From Minicystis rosea (GTDB taxonomy: Bacteria > Myxococcota_A > Polyangia > Polyangiales > Polyangiaceae): a stretch of 64,000 nt of DNA. The notes beneath the pieces are model-generated. The model worked only from the letters and a program-made list of their open reading frames with translations. It ran no database searches and was not told the DNA's origin. Below are positions 10,601 to 18,437 of this stretch, in pieces. Where the stretch lies: NCBI GenBank assembly GCA_001931535.1, contig CP016211.1, positions 15,019,501-15,083,500 of the forward strand, read 5' to 3'. The position numbers and the translations under genes were made by a program. How positions within the stretch are numbered: the first letter of the stretch is position 1; each line of letters starts with the position of its first letter.

Positions 10601-11722
10601 CGCGCTCTGAAGCACGACGTCGGCGTCGCTCGAGATCTCTCGGAGCCGGACCCACGCCTCGACGGTGACCGCCGATCCGCTCGTGATCCCGAGATCGGGC
10701 AGCGTGACGGCCGAGCCGACGAGCGGATCGAAAGCGAGCGCCGTCCCGATCGTCGGCGTCGGCGAAACCGGGAGGTTGCCCGCGACCTGCGCCAGCTTGC
10801 CGTCTTTACCCACGCCGAAATCGAGGATCGCCGTCCCGACCGGGCTCGACGACGGATTGACGGCGCCCACCGCCACCATCACGCGGGTCTCGCGCTTCAC
10901 GAGCTGCTCGCGCCCATACTCGTCCTTCGCGCGCTCCTGCTTCGCGTAGACGAGCGCCGCCGGCCCCGTCGCGAAGCCGAGATCCGTCGTGGAGCTCCCC
11001 TCGGCGAGGCGGAGCGAGAAGCTCTGATCCGGCGGCACGTCGCCGTCGCGTCCGCGGACCAGGGTGGAGAGATCGAAGAGGCCGTTCTCGGCCCGCGGGA
11101 TCGAGAAGCTGTTCAGCTTCCCGGCCGCGGTCTCGTACGTGAAGAGCTGCCAGCGCGACACGCCCTGGAGATCGGTCGGAAGGATCATCGCGGAGAACCA
11201 GCCGTTCTGGAGGTCCTTCACCATGGTGAGCTCCGTCGTGGGCTCGATGAAGTGGTTGCCTTCCATGTCGGTGGCCCCGAACGTGTCTTTGTCGCTCTCC
11301 GGGATATCGATTTTGCGGCTCCGCCGATACCGCACCTCCCAGGCGCTCGCGAGCTTCATCCGCGTCTCGTCGTACACGAAGCGATCGACGAGCAGCGTCC
11401 CGGTCGTGGACTGGCGAAATACGTAGACGTGCATCCCGTCGGAGAGCACCTGGAAGGGCGTGTCGGCGGCGGGGATCTCCTCCGCGCCGAAGTCCACCGT
11501 GAGGAGGTTCATCCCCACCGGCCGGAGCTGCCGCGGGAAGCTCAGGAGATCGAAATCGGTCCAGCAGTCGTCGTCGGGTTTGGCCGGATCGAGCGCGAGG
11601 ATGGAGTACCCAATCGAATCCTTCGGATTTGCGCCGCTCCCGGCGCGGGCGGCGAAGGCGAACGTGACACCCCGGTGCGTGAGCGTGCGAGCATACTTGT
11701 ACTTGGAGTCATCGAGTTTCAT
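7481..11722 (-). CDS. Giant multi-LamG (concanavalin-like) domain protein, 1413 aa
   Basis: Translation starts at ATG 11722, preceded by AGGAGG with about 7-base spacing. The first 300 residues are beta-rich and unrecognised (KYKYARTLTHRGVTFAF). After them lie about six whole or partial LamG/pentraxin-like jelly rolls, recognisable by EAWV, WVHLAGTWDG, YVNGQPA, GHLDEVRIWN and LVGYYPLN. Rough positions are residues 330-505, 785-875, 875-985, 985-1170, 1180-1260 and 1300-1395. LamG folds bind glycans or proteins. There is no signal peptide or transmembrane segment, which is odd for such folds and suggests non-Sec export or a phage-tail-like or intracellular role. The final LamG breaks off after RIWQGERTEEQIREGM and continues as junk opposite the gene at 6663-7691. 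It is divergent from the glycosidase gene at 11942. Confidence 0.8.
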   Translation of the reverse strand: MKLDDSKYKYARTLTHRGVTFAFAARAGSGANPKDSIGYSILALDPAKPDDDCWTDFDLLSFPRQLRPVGMNLLTVDFGAEEIPAADTPFQVLSDGMHVYVFRQSTTGTLLVDRFVYDETRMKLASAWEVRYRRSRKIDIPESDKDTFGATDMEGNHFIEPTTELTMVKDLQNGWFSAMILPTDLQGVSRWQLFTYETAAGKLNSFSIPRAENGLFDLSTLVRGRDGDVPPDQSFSLRLAEGSSTTDLGFATGPAALVYAKQERAKDEYGREQLVKRETRVMVAVGAVNPSSSPVGTAILDFGVGKDGKLAQVAGNLPVSPTPTIGTALAFDPLVGSAVTLPDLGITSGSAVTVEAWVRLREISSDADVVLQSAPSAALPLSLAIVGGCPQLSVSAGGRTITAQAGPIQTGFWVHLAGTWDGSTATVYVNGQPASGAGTPPPAATIGAGYILGGANGITGHLDEVRIWNVARTRAQILAAMSTSISASDPSWSTLVGYYPLNEPSDATRLKTVPNLASPSANGTLAGARWVPTSAPRGASMSPVAWDANGLTAATTLLPSVVTTSTPSLLDGSDGLIRLYYQDANQVLGAAHYDTETARAHYLVGWQAQDTNHPSNSQSGAVRFIARQSGAVMNGTQTTPLFVDVGAPDDHGLATVTLRDFTGLTETWPSVPLALDAFVAVLSGQAVQASDDTVPGDRGLVSYDYTKVTVSGGSRTEPAPGPGTGSGLFAVAADGKPDNGITALVTPTATQPPALARAGVDCWWRSDPPGAALSFASGIDHVQVLSPDQMRSYRGDLNLAGSLSLEAWINLARLPASSNAPVVFFDNPSAGAAYAFGVTPRGALFATTSRGATSPAGVIPTQQWTHVAAVYRTDYGIELSGERYLDAGSNASLSTPDGLTVEAYVKLDDTGDAQIIASKWDDDAETGWKMYVDEGGAPRFAVTSTSAGDTSTFEVAATRPLGTGQWHHVAAVYDVAKERQGAVQFSGSVSSYVQIPALTSPPTNAITVEMWVHIRPSYSGRQRQGQQIVLSQMGNPIVVMVSTDPNGYVRLWAAGSGQTSSVNVSSRSPLRYDGWSHLAVTYDVKSAVAAIYIDGIDVTSTPSTSSFSPGPGLGFGIGSEPAGSSFNGMINEVRFWNVALGVDDIRRNMMRALTGAEAGLVGYWPFKDRFGTTAMDLAGTSNGTLVDGAAFVMVDKGAFIQKLLVDGKRVATSTVTSPPDTGDANVLLGATSAGGYLQGTIDDVRLWKVGRMDWEIEAGLSQLVVNEEGLVAEWPFDDGSGRVAADAKGNNDAVLRDAAMQLTDAAANAMWVPTWFKAGWTLYVNGAKVTSSSIAAPNIIFGANQLSFAHAPQTDKLSAMIGEVRIWQGERTEEQIREGMLGPLGVLRGARESAIDRSSSGRSRSGNASPRCA

Positions 11723-11941
11723 GACCGTCCTCCTGCGATTCACTTCTAGGCAGGGACGGCGCGCTCCACATTCGCCGGAGACGACGAATGATTGGCCGCG
11801 CGCGTCGCGAAGCGGCCTGTCGCGCGGGGTCAATCCACGGTCGCCCGGCGTCAATGCGATCTGCGCCGAGGCGACGCAGGCTCGTTTGCGGCGCCGTGCT
11901 CGCATGACCGCGACGCGCAGGGCGCCGAGAAGGAGAGAGAG
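11723..11941. promoter_or_regulatory. Divergent control region between the LamG and glycosidase genes
   Basis: A 219-base spacer separates two outward-reading starts. It holds an imperfect palindrome (ATTCGCCG-gaga-CGACGAAT, about 11772-11791, one mismatch) and two GTCAAT boxes about 20 bases apart near 11830-11855. The arrangement suggests shared control of both genes. The regulator is unknown. Confidence 0.35.
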
Positions 11942-12910
11942 ATGAGCCCCGACCGACTCGACAAAACGCGAACGACCCCCCCGCCGTTCTCCTGGAAGCC
12001 CGTTTACACGGGCGTCGATCTCGCGAGCGCGAGCCTCTACACACCGCTCGATCCGAAGGCGAGCGGCCCCCGCGAGCAGAACGTGAACGTCGCCCGCGTG
12101 GACCTCCGCACCCCCGGGCTCGAGCTCTTCACCACGCCGCCCGAGGGGCCGTATCAGACGATCGGCCAGCGCTGCACCGATTTCCTCGACAGCCATCCGG
12201 AGGTGATGCTGGCGATCAACGCCAATTTCTCGTGGCCCGGCGGAGCCTCCGTGGGCGACCCCTTTTCGCTGCTCGGGCTCGCGATCTCGCGCGGCCTCGT
12301 CGTCTGCAATCCCGCCGCGCCGGCGCCCCAGCCGGACCCGCCTCCCGAGCCGCTCCCCGACGTGCCCGACGATACCTGGGCAGGCGCCGTGGCCCTGCTC
12401 GTGACCCGCGACAACCGCGCGCGTATCCAGACCGTGACTGCGGCCTGCCCCTGCGACCTGTCCGACGTCTGGACGGCGATCGCGGGCGGCCGCAACCCGG
12501 GCCCCGGGTGGCCCCCGCAGTCCTACGGCCCGGGCCCGCAGCAGGTCTTGGTGCGCGGCCGCAACATGGCCGTACCGCAGGAAGATCCGATCGAGGGCGT
12601 CGCGGCCCGCACGGGCGTTGGCCTGAGCAAGGACGGGAGCACGCTCTACCTCCTCACGATCGATGGAATCGAGGGGCAGCCCTATGGCGCCGACTTCTAC
12701 GATTTGGCAGCGTGGCTATTGCACGCGGGCGCGTACGCCGGTTTCGCGCTCGACGGCGGCGGCTCCACCACGATGGCGCGTCGCGACGTCTCGGGACGCG
12801 CCATCCTCGTGAATGATCCCCACGGCAACGAGACGTCCGAGATCCTGCAACGGGTGGTGGGGAACTTCTTCGGCGTGATCACGAGCCCCCTCGCGTCCGC
12901 GCGCAGGTGA
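11942..12910 (+). CDS. Phosphodiester glycosidase (NAGPA-type) family protein
   Basis: ATG 11942 follows AAGGAGAGAGAG, so the 322-residue form is chosen over longer in-frame starts. The product matches the family defined by the catalytic region of mammalian N-acetylglucosamine-1-phosphodiester alpha-N-acetylglucosaminidase. It has the conserved early strand MLAINANFSW and the C-terminal signature FALDGGGSTTMARR, with AAWLLHAGAY before it. Bacterial members are thought to process glycan phosphodiesters or exopolysaccharides. No signal peptide is visible, matching the equally unsignalled LamG protein encoded divergently. A shared function in glycan handling is plausible but unproven. A Pro-rich insert (about residues 121-142) is unusual. 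Confidence 0.8.
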   Translation: MSPDRLDKTRTTPPPFSWKPVYTGVDLASASLYTPLDPKASGPREQNVNVARVDLRTPGLELFTTPPEGPYQTIGQRCTDFLDSHPEVMLAINANFSWPGGASVGDPFSLLGLAISRGLVVCNPAAPAPQPDPPPEPLPDVPDDTWAGAVALLVTRDNRARIQTVTAACPCDLSDVWTAIAGGRNPGPGWPPQSYGPGPQQVLVRGRNMAVPQEDPIEGVAARTGVGLSKDGSTLYLLTIDGIEGQPYGADFYDLAAWLLHAGAYAGFALDGGGSTTMARRDVSGRAILVNDPHGNETSEILQRVVGNFFGVITSPLASARR

Positions 12911-13244
12911 GCGCTATCCGAAGCCCGCGGATATCCGATATCCGAAGCTGACCGGGTACAGATGGGATGAGGCCGCCGGCGCCACGCCGGCGGCACTCAC
13001 GTAACACCCAGCGCCGCCCCGTCGTGACGTAGGCCTCGATTGCCCATCTCCTAGCGCGTGCGCGTGAGGAGGCGATGATCACGAAGACGGTTGAGGAGAT
13101 TCGGTCTGCGCTGGTGTGAGCCCCTGCCCTGAAATACTGCCCCTCCAGGGACGAAGCACGAGGGGGACCGAGAGAAGGGGCGGGAGGTGGAAGGCTGGCG
13201 CAGGAAGTGCGTGGTCGTGACGCCACCTCGTGAGGGGTGACGAT
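12911..13244. other. Gene-free stretch with repeated TATCCGAAGC and a hairpin
   Basis: No coding potential is seen in these 334 bases. They contain TATCCGAAGC twice (12915-12924 and 12939-12948), the perfect palindrome CGGATATCCG (12928-12937) and the strong hairpin listed separately at 12972-12994. Confidence 0.4.
12972..12994 (+). terminator. Hairpin terminator downstream of the glycosidase gene
   Basis: GCCGCCGGCG-CCA-CGCCGGCGGC forms a perfect 10-bp GC stem with a 3-base loop, 61 bases after the glycosidase stop. No T-run follows, as is common in high-GC genomes. Confidence 0.6.
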
Positions 13245-13520
13245 TCAGGACGCATGAACAGGCAAGTTCTCCAACGCCATCAGAAGATCGCCACTCAGAA
13301 GATCGGCAAACTCGTCATTGAATTGCGCTACATCCTTCTTCAATTGACGGAGAGAGAGGTTGCACCAATGGTCGTCACCACCGTAAACACCGAGGGTGTC
13401 GTCGCAACGGGCACTCAACCATTCGATGTCTCCGATTGGAGCCTCCGGCTCTTTTTCGAGCTCGAGCAAACGGGCGCGTACAGCCTCCACGACCTTCCTC
13501 GCATGCAAATCGTTCAACAC
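13245..13520 (-). CDS. Small acidic hypothetical protein, 91 aa
   Basis: GTG 13520 is preceded on the minus strand by GGAGGGA at good spacing. The product (LNDLHARKVVEAVRARLLEL at its N-terminus) is soluble, acidic and helical. It has a central PIGDIEWLSARCDDTLG segment and a C-terminal DEFADLLSGDLLMALENL. Such small unaccompanied acidic proteins are often immunity or accessory factors, but nothing here identifies a partner. The overlapping plus-strand frames are poorer candidates because they lack a ribosome site and balanced composition. Confidence 0.65.
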   Translation of the reverse strand: MLNDLHARKVVEAVRARLLELEKEPEAPIGDIEWLSARCDDTLGVYGGDDHWCNLSLRQLKKDVAQFNDEFADLLSGDLLMALENLPVHAS

Positions 13521-13691
13521 ACCACTCCCTCCGATTCGAGGGCGGATAATGCGAGCAACGGGCTCCGGAAGTCAAAGGGCCTCCTACCCCACGTTGCCGT
13601 CGTCAGAACAGAAGGCGCTACCAGGGTGAAGCGTCGATGGCACACGGAGGGCCCTCGCCCAACGCTCGACGTCCCCCGCTGACGCTCGCCA

Positions 13692-14570
13692 TCAGCGGAG
13701 CGGGAGGAACACGTCGAGCACCGCCTCGTGCTCAGGCACGTCGGGGAAGAAACGGATCCGCTGTACGAACCGCGGGACGTCGCGTGGCTCTTCGCTGCTC
13801 GCCGGCAGCCAGGTCGCGTAGAGAAAGCGGAGCGCCTCCCCGAGCCCGGCGTCCGACCCGACGTGTCGCAGGACGGCGCAACGCCCGGCGGGGATGACGC
13901 CCTCCACGACGCCCTGGGGGTTGTCGGCGACCGGGCCGCCGACGGAAGCGCAGAGGTCGAGCCGGAAGTCGCCGGGCGCGACGTCGCGCGGATCGCCGTG
14001 GAGGATGTTGAACGTGGCGCTGACGGCGGGCACGTAGCCCGTCGCCTTCCGCCAGGCGATGAAGGTGCGCACGGTGTCGCCGATCCGGTCCGGATCGCCG
14101 CGGTGCGAGAGGATCGCGATGCGCGTCTGGGGGAAGTCGACGATGCGGACGTCGTCGGCTCGAGCTTCGGTCTTCATGGGCTGGCTCCTCGCTTCGTTCA
14201 GGCGTCGGTCGATGGCGTGCCAGCCCTCCCACGCGGGTCGTTCGCGGAACTCGGACGGCGTCTGCCCGATCATCTTTTTGAAGATGCGCGCGAACGCCTC
14301 GTGGCTCTCGTAGCCGCTCCCGAGGGCGATCTCGAGGATGCGGCGCCGTCTGCGGAAGGCGAGCTCGTGCGCGGCGCGACGGACGCGCACGAGCTGCACG
14401 TACCGCGAGATGCTGATCCCGAAGAGCGCCGAGAACTGCCGGTGGAAGTGGTACTTCGAGAACGCTGCGACACGGCTCAGGTCGTCGACGGTCAGCGCCT
14501 CCTCGGGGTGCGCGTCGATGTGCTCGAGGACGCGCTGGAAGCGGCGGCGATGGTCGTCGGCGGTGGTCAT
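13692..14570 (-). CDS. AraC-family regulator with GyrI-like effector domain
   Basis: The 292-residue product has an N-terminal AraC double HTH (VDDLSRVAAFSKYHFHRQF, then ILEIALGSGYESHEAFARIF with the FKKMIGQTPSEFR end). A C-terminal GyrI-like/SOUL-type small-molecule-binding domain begins at about residue 130 (VRIVDFPQTRIAILSHRG) and ends EAVLDVFLPLR. This HTH-first order is that of the Rob/SoxS-like multidrug or stress activators with an attached ligand pocket. It stands alone on the minus strand; the kelch gene upstream on the same strand is cut off by a hairpin. Its targets are not evident. Confidence 0.88.
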   Translation of the reverse strand: MTTADDHRRRFQRVLEHIDAHPEEALTVDDLSRVAAFSKYHFHRQFSALFGISISRYVQLVRVRRAAHELAFRRRRRILEIALGSGYESHEAFARIFKKMIGQTPSEFRERPAWEGWHAIDRRLNEARSQPMKTEARADDVRIVDFPQTRIAILSHRGDPDRIGDTVRTFIAWRKATGYVPAVSATFNILHGDPRDVAPGDFRLDLCASVGGPVADNPQGVVEGVIPAGRCAVLRHVGSDAGLGEALRFLYATWLPASSEEPRDVPRFVQRIRFFPDVPEHEAVLDVFLPLR

Positions 14571-14690
14571 GTCGTGGCGACGCTGGCGAGCGGTACCCTA
14601 CGACCCGCGCCCCGGCCGCGCCTGACCAGGATTGCGGATCTCGCGCGCGTCACGGTGCTGCGAGCGCGAAGCGCCGCCGCGAAGCGGCGT

Positions 14691-14720
14691 CGAAGTCTGG
14701 CCCTGTGAGGCCAGACTTCG
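14691..14720 (-). terminator. Perfect 12-bp hairpin after the kelch gene
   Basis: CGAAGTCTGGCC-CTGTGA-GGCCAGACTTCG is a perfect inverted repeat starting 10 bases beyond the kelch stop codon. Its position and stability suit a factor-independent terminator for the minus-strand kelch transcript. No U-tract is present. Confidence 0.7.
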
Positions 14721-14730
14721 ACGGGCAGAA

Positions 14731-16407
14731 CTAATACTTCCAGAGGTCGTTGAGGTAGCCCTGGGCTCCGGTGGAGTCGTAGCCCATTCCGCCGAAGAGC
14801 CAGAGGTTGCCGGAAGCGTCGGTCCAGGTCGGGATGCCGAAGCGTCCTCCGGGAACGTTGGTGGTGGCCGGCGTTCCGAGTGTGCCGTAGACGCCGGGCT
14901 GGCCGCCGGTACCACCCACGGTGGAGCTGCCGCTCTCCCATGTCCATTGGCCCTTGGCCGGATCGAACTTCCAGAGGTCGTTGAGGATGCCCTGGCTTCC
15001 CTCCGAGTCGAAGCCTTGTCCGCCGAAGAGCCAGAGATTGCCTGAAGCGTCGACCCAGTTGGCGCCGCTGAATCGTCCTCCGGGGACGTTGGTAGAGGCA
15101 GCCATGCCGAGTGAGCCGTAGACGCCGGAGGGGCCGGCGTTTGCCTGGGCGAGCGTGCTGCTACCGCTTACCCACGTCCACTGGCCTGCGTCTCCGGTCT
15201 TGGTCGGCGTGTACTTCCAGAGGTCGTTGAGGTAGCCGAAGTTTCCGGCCGAGTCGATGCCGAGCCCGCCGAAGATCCAGAGGTTGCCGGAGGCGTCGAT
15301 CCAGCTCATGGGCGCATCGCGTCCGCCGGGATAGTTGGTGGAGGCTGCGGTTCCCTGGGTGCCGTAGACGCCGGGGGCGCCCTTCGGGCCGCCGGGGGTG
15401 GGGCTGGCAGGAGCGACGTCGGGCCCGCCCATCCAGGTCCATTCGCCTGCGCTTCCGCCGGCACCTGGCGTGTATTTCCAAAGGTCGTTGAGATAGGGGA
15501 GGTTGCCATTGAAGCCGGCAGAGTCGATGCCGCTGCCGCCGAAGAGCCACAGGTTGCCTTTCGCATCCATCCAGCTCACGGCGCCATAGCGTCCTCCGGG
15601 AACGTTGGTGGGAGATGAAGCTCCGAGCGTGCCGTAGACGCCGGGCGGTCCGCCGAAGGCGAGGGCAGAGCCGACGGAGTCGCTGCCGCCCATCCAGGTC
15701 CATTCGCCGTTCACGCCGGCCTTGGGATCGAACTTCCAGAGGTCGTTGAGCTCGCCGGTGACTCCGTTGACGTCGATACCTTCGCCGCCGAAGATCCAAA
15801 CTGCGCCGGAGGCGTCGATCCAGCTGGTCGTCTGTTCGCGGCCGCCGGGCATGTTGGTGGCTGCGGCGACTCCGAGCGTGCCATAGACGCCGGGGGAGCC
15901 GTTTGCGCCGCCGGTGCTGCTGATGGGAGCGACGTTGGTCCCGCCCATCCAGGTCCATTTGCCGGAGGCGCCTTGCGTGGGATCGAACTTCCAGAGGTCG
16001 TTGAGCTGGCCACTGGTTCCATCGGAGCCGACGCCATAGCCGCCGAAGAGCCAGAGGTTGCCGGAGCTGTCGCGCCAGCTGAGGGACTGGTGACGGCCGC
16101 CGGGGATGTTGGCGGCGTCAGCGGTCCCGAGAGTGCCGTAGACGCCGGGCAAGCCGAAGTCTGGGGCAGTGTTGCTGCCGCCTTCCCAAGTCCAGGATGA
16201 CGGCGTGGTGCTGGGTTGCCCCCCGGTCCCGCTCGAGGAAGACGAGGTGCCACCCTGCCCCCCAGTCCCGCCCGAGGACGACGAGACGGCTTCCCCCCCA
16301 GTGCCTGCGCTCGTCGACGCGGACAGCGTCTCGTTCGACGACGAGCACGCTACGAAACCGACCATGGCCACGATGATTCCCATCGTTTGCGGCGACGCTG
16401 CTCTCAT
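14731..16407 (-). CDS. Kelch-repeat (galactose-oxidase-like propeller) lipoprotein
   Basis: ATG 16407 has GGAG 5 bases upstream. The 558-residue protein starts with a lipoprotein signal (MGIIVAMVGFVAC) and a long Gly/Ser/Thr linker. Six highly similar blades of about 65-80 residues follow. Each runs PGVYGTLG...NVPGGR...SWxDASGNLWLFGG...LNDLWKFDP...WTWMGG, and the protein ends exactly after a blade at LNDLWKY. Six blades close a kelch propeller. Kelch lipoproteins bind carbohydrate or protein ligands at the surface; no copper-site residues of galactose oxidase are evident, so an enzymatic role is not claimed. The near-identical blades make the DNA itself a tandem repeat prone to copy-number change. 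Confidence 0.85.
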   Translation of the reverse strand: MRAASPQTMGIIVAMVGFVACSSSNETLSASTSAGTGGEAVSSSSGGTGGQGGTSSSSSGTGGQPSTTPSSWTWEGGSNTAPDFGLPGVYGTLGTADAANIPGGRHQSLSWRDSSGNLWLFGGYGVGSDGTSGQLNDLWKFDPTQGASGKWTWMGGTNVAPISSTGGANGSPGVYGTLGVAAATNMPGGREQTTSWIDASGAVWIFGGEGIDVNGVTGELNDLWKFDPKAGVNGEWTWMGGSDSVGSALAFGGPPGVYGTLGASSPTNVPGGRYGAVSWMDAKGNLWLFGGSGIDSAGFNGNLPYLNDLWKYTPGAGGSAGEWTWMGGPDVAPASPTPGGPKGAPGVYGTQGTAASTNYPGGRDAPMSWIDASGNLWIFGGLGIDSAGNFGYLNDLWKYTPTKTGDAGQWTWVSGSSTLAQANAGPSGVYGSLGMAASTNVPGGRFSGANWVDASGNLWLFGGQGFDSEGSQGILNDLWKFDPAKGQWTWESGSSTVGGTGGQPGVYGTLGTPATTNVPGGRFGIPTWTDASGNLWLFGGMGYDSTGAQGYLNDLWKY

Positions 16408-16735
16408 GCTTGCTCCGTGGTTCGTGAAGGCCACCCTCGTTGGTGATTCGAAATGGGTAGGCAATCAACGTGGGTGGCGCCATGTGTCGATTCGATGGCC
16501 AGCTCTGCGCCGAAGATATCGACACACGGATAGGATAATCGGCGCGCGGCGATTGTGATGTAAATGGTAGACGCCGATGTGTGAGGTATTGCACACGAAG
16601 CGCTGCTTCGCCTTCGAGTCCGCGACCGTGCCGTCGATGTCGAGCCCGCTCCTGAACCGTCGCTGAGCCTGATCAGCACAGGGCAGATCGTCCCCCATTT
16701 TTCGGTGGCGCCGCTGACGGTGATACAGTGACCGC
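16408..16735. other. Divergent intergenic region with a spaced 9-bp inverted repeat
   Basis: These 328 bases separate the kelch gene (minus) and the gene at 16736 (plus) and show no coding bias. A perfect inverted repeat TGTGTCGAT...ATCGACACA (16483-16491 and 16518-16526) may be a looped operator or a relic end. Promoters for both genes should lie here, but no clear -35/-10 pair is seen. Confidence 0.35.
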
Positions 16736-17341
16736 ATGGCACGCCAGAGATCTTCGATGATCATCGCCGTCGTCGCTGCCCTCTGGGCGCTCACCCCGTC
16801 ACGCGGTGACGCTTGCGAGAACGCCGTGCTCGCGACGGACGAGAGCGTCGCCGCCGTGAAGGAGGCCGAGAAGATCCTCAACGGCGGCGACCCGGTGGAG
16901 GCGCGCCGCAGGATCAAGCTGCTCCTCGCGGGCGCGGACGAGTTCGACGAGCGGACGCCGAGCGCCAAGGGCCTCACCAAGCGCGCCCGACGCATCCTCG
17001 CGCTCGCGGACGTCCGGCTCGACGACCTCCGGAGCGAGCACCGCAAGGTCTTCCTCTCCAACGCCGTCTTGGTGCTCTCGAGGCTCGCCGACGACAGCCC
17101 GGGCGACGCCGCGAAGAAGGCCGACCTCGCCGAGGCGCTCGCCAAGACCAACGCGGGCAAGGCCAAGAAGATCCTCGAGGACCTCGCCAAGCGCGATGTC
17201 GTCGCGACCCCCTACGCCTACGCCGCCCTCGCCCGCCTGCGTGCCTCGGACGGCGACGAGAAGGGCCGCGACGAGGCGATGGCCAGGTGCAAGCAGATGG
17301 TGAAGCCCGAGAAGATCAAGTCGATCTGCAAGCTCGAGTAG
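16736..17341 (+). CDS. Secreted helical (TPR-like) hypothetical protein
   Basis: The 201-residue product starts with a signal peptide (MIIAVVAALWAL, predicted cleavage near SRGDA|CEN). The remainder is Lys/Ala-rich paired helices (VAAVKEAEKILNGGDPVEA, ALAKTNAGKAKKILEDLAKR), as in divergent TPR scaffolds. Three cysteines in the mature part (CEN, ARCKQ, SICKLE) could form disulfides. No enzyme motif is seen. It is probably periplasmic. A second ATG at 16757 is an alternative start. Confidence 0.7.
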   Translation: MARQRSSMIIAVVAALWALTPSRGDACENAVLATDESVAAVKEAEKILNGGDPVEARRRIKLLLAGADEFDERTPSAKGLTKRARRILALADVRLDDLRSEHRKVFLSNAVLVLSRLADDSPGDAAKKADLAEALAKTNAGKAKKILEDLAKRDVVATPYAYAALARLRASDGDEKGRDEAMARCKQMVKPEKIKSICKLE

Positions 17342-17441
17342 GGGGCGCGCTCGCGACCTGAACGGCTCACGCCTTCCATCCGAGGTGAGGTGTGAACACG
17401 CGCGTTCTCGCCGGGCCTACGTACGGGATACTGCGCGCGCG

Positions 17442-18344
17442 TCAGCTCCACGGCGTCGACTTGATGAAGTCGACGAAGGTGCGGAGCGGCGCCGGAAGGT
17501 GCTTTCGACCGGGGTAGTAGAGGAACGGCCCCGAGAAGCTCGGCCACCACCGCTCCAGCACGGGCTCGAGCTCTCCTCGGTCGATGTAGGGGCGTAGCCA
17601 ATCCTCGAGCAGGTAGATGATCCCGCAACCTGCGACCGCAGCCTCCACGGCGAGGTCGGTGCCGGCGCCATAGTTGAAGAGCAGCGGCCCTTTGACGTCG
17701 ACGTTGATCGTTTCTCCACGACGTTCGAACTCCCACGCATGCGCCGGTCCGCTCACGAAGCGCCCGCACAGGCAGTCGTGCTCGAGGAGCTTGCGCGGAT
17801 GCTTCGGTCGGCCCCGGCGATCGAGGTAAGCGGGTGATGCGGCTGCCGCGTAGCGCTGCGTGCGTGGCCCGATGGGCACCGCCACCATGTCTTGCTCGAG
17901 GCGCTCTTCGTAGCGGATGCCGGCGTCGTAGCCTTCGGCGACCACGTCGACGAGGCGCTCCTCGGCCGTGATCTCGACCGAGATGTCCGGGTACGTCGCG
18001 AGGAACGGCGGCAGGATGCGAGGCAGAACGAGGCGCGCGGCGACGACCGGCACGTTGAGCTTCAAGCGGCCCGCAGGGCGGCCGCGGAAGTCGTTCACCA
18101 CGTCGAGCGCAGAGCGCACTTCGCCGAGCGCGGGCGCGAGTCGTTCGAGCAGACGCGCGCCCGCGTCCGTCGGCGTCACGCTGCGTGTGGTCCGGTTGAG
18201 CAAGCGAACGCCCAAACGGGCCTCGAGTCGGCGAATCGCATCACCCAAGCGGGAGGCGCTCGTGCCCGACGCGCGCGCCGCGCTGCGAAACCCGCCCTCG
18301 CGGGCGACCGTCAGGAATGCCGTGAGATCCGCGAGGTCATCCAT
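17442..18344 (-). CDS. LysR-family transcriptional regulator
   Basis: The start is set at ATG 18344 (MDDLADLTAF), the normal LysR N-terminus, giving 300 residues, a typical length. The winged HTH spans residues 1-60 (FRSAARASGTSASRLGDAIR, LNRTTRSVTPTDAG). The periplasmic-binding-like effector domain follows (GRLKLNVPVVAARLVLPRIL, YDAGIRYEERL, GCGIIYLLEDWL). It is divergent from the aldo/keto reductase gene with 93 bases between starts, the usual layout for a LysR activator and its target. A perfect CGCACAG-C-CTGTGCG palindrome sits between them. Confidence 0.9.
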   Translation of the reverse strand: MDDLADLTAFLTVAREGGFRSAARASGTSASRLGDAIRRLEARLGVRLLNRTTRSVTPTDAGARLLERLAPALGEVRSALDVVNDFRGRPAGRLKLNVPVVAARLVLPRILPPFLATYPDISVEITAEERLVDVVAEGYDAGIRYEERLEQDMVAVPIGPRTQRYAAAASPAYLDRRGRPKHPRKLLEHDCLCGRFVSGPAHAWEFERRGETINVDVKGPLLFNYGAGTDLAVEAAVAGCGIIYLLEDWLRPYIDRGELEPVLERWWPSFSGPFLYYPGRKHLPAPLRTFVDFIKSTPWS

Positions 18345-18359
18345 CGGTGCACGGAATCT

Positions 18360-18374
18360 CGCACAGCCTGTGCG
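18360..18374. promoter_or_regulatory. Probable LysR binding site (15-bp palindrome)
   Basis: CGCACAGCCTGTGCG is a perfect 7+1+7 palindrome lying 15 bases upstream of the LysR start and about 64 bases before the reductase start. The position fits autoregulation and activation of the divergent gene. Confidence 0.55.
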
Positions 18375-18437
18375 GATTGCCACGGATTGTCGCTCACCAG
18401 CGCCTTCGCATACTCCACGCCCTCGGAGGACTCACGC

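Noticed and set aside
6824..11749. Long plus-strand open frame antisense to the LamG gene (about 1,640 codons)
   Set aside because: The composition is Arg/Gly/Ala-dominated without motifs; the minus strand has clear LamG domains and a strong ribosome site.
13230..13682. Plus-strand 150-codon frame over the 91-residue minus-strand gene
   Set aside because: It has no ribosome site and an irregular composition. The minus-strand frame has GGAGGGA before its GTG and a balanced protein composition.
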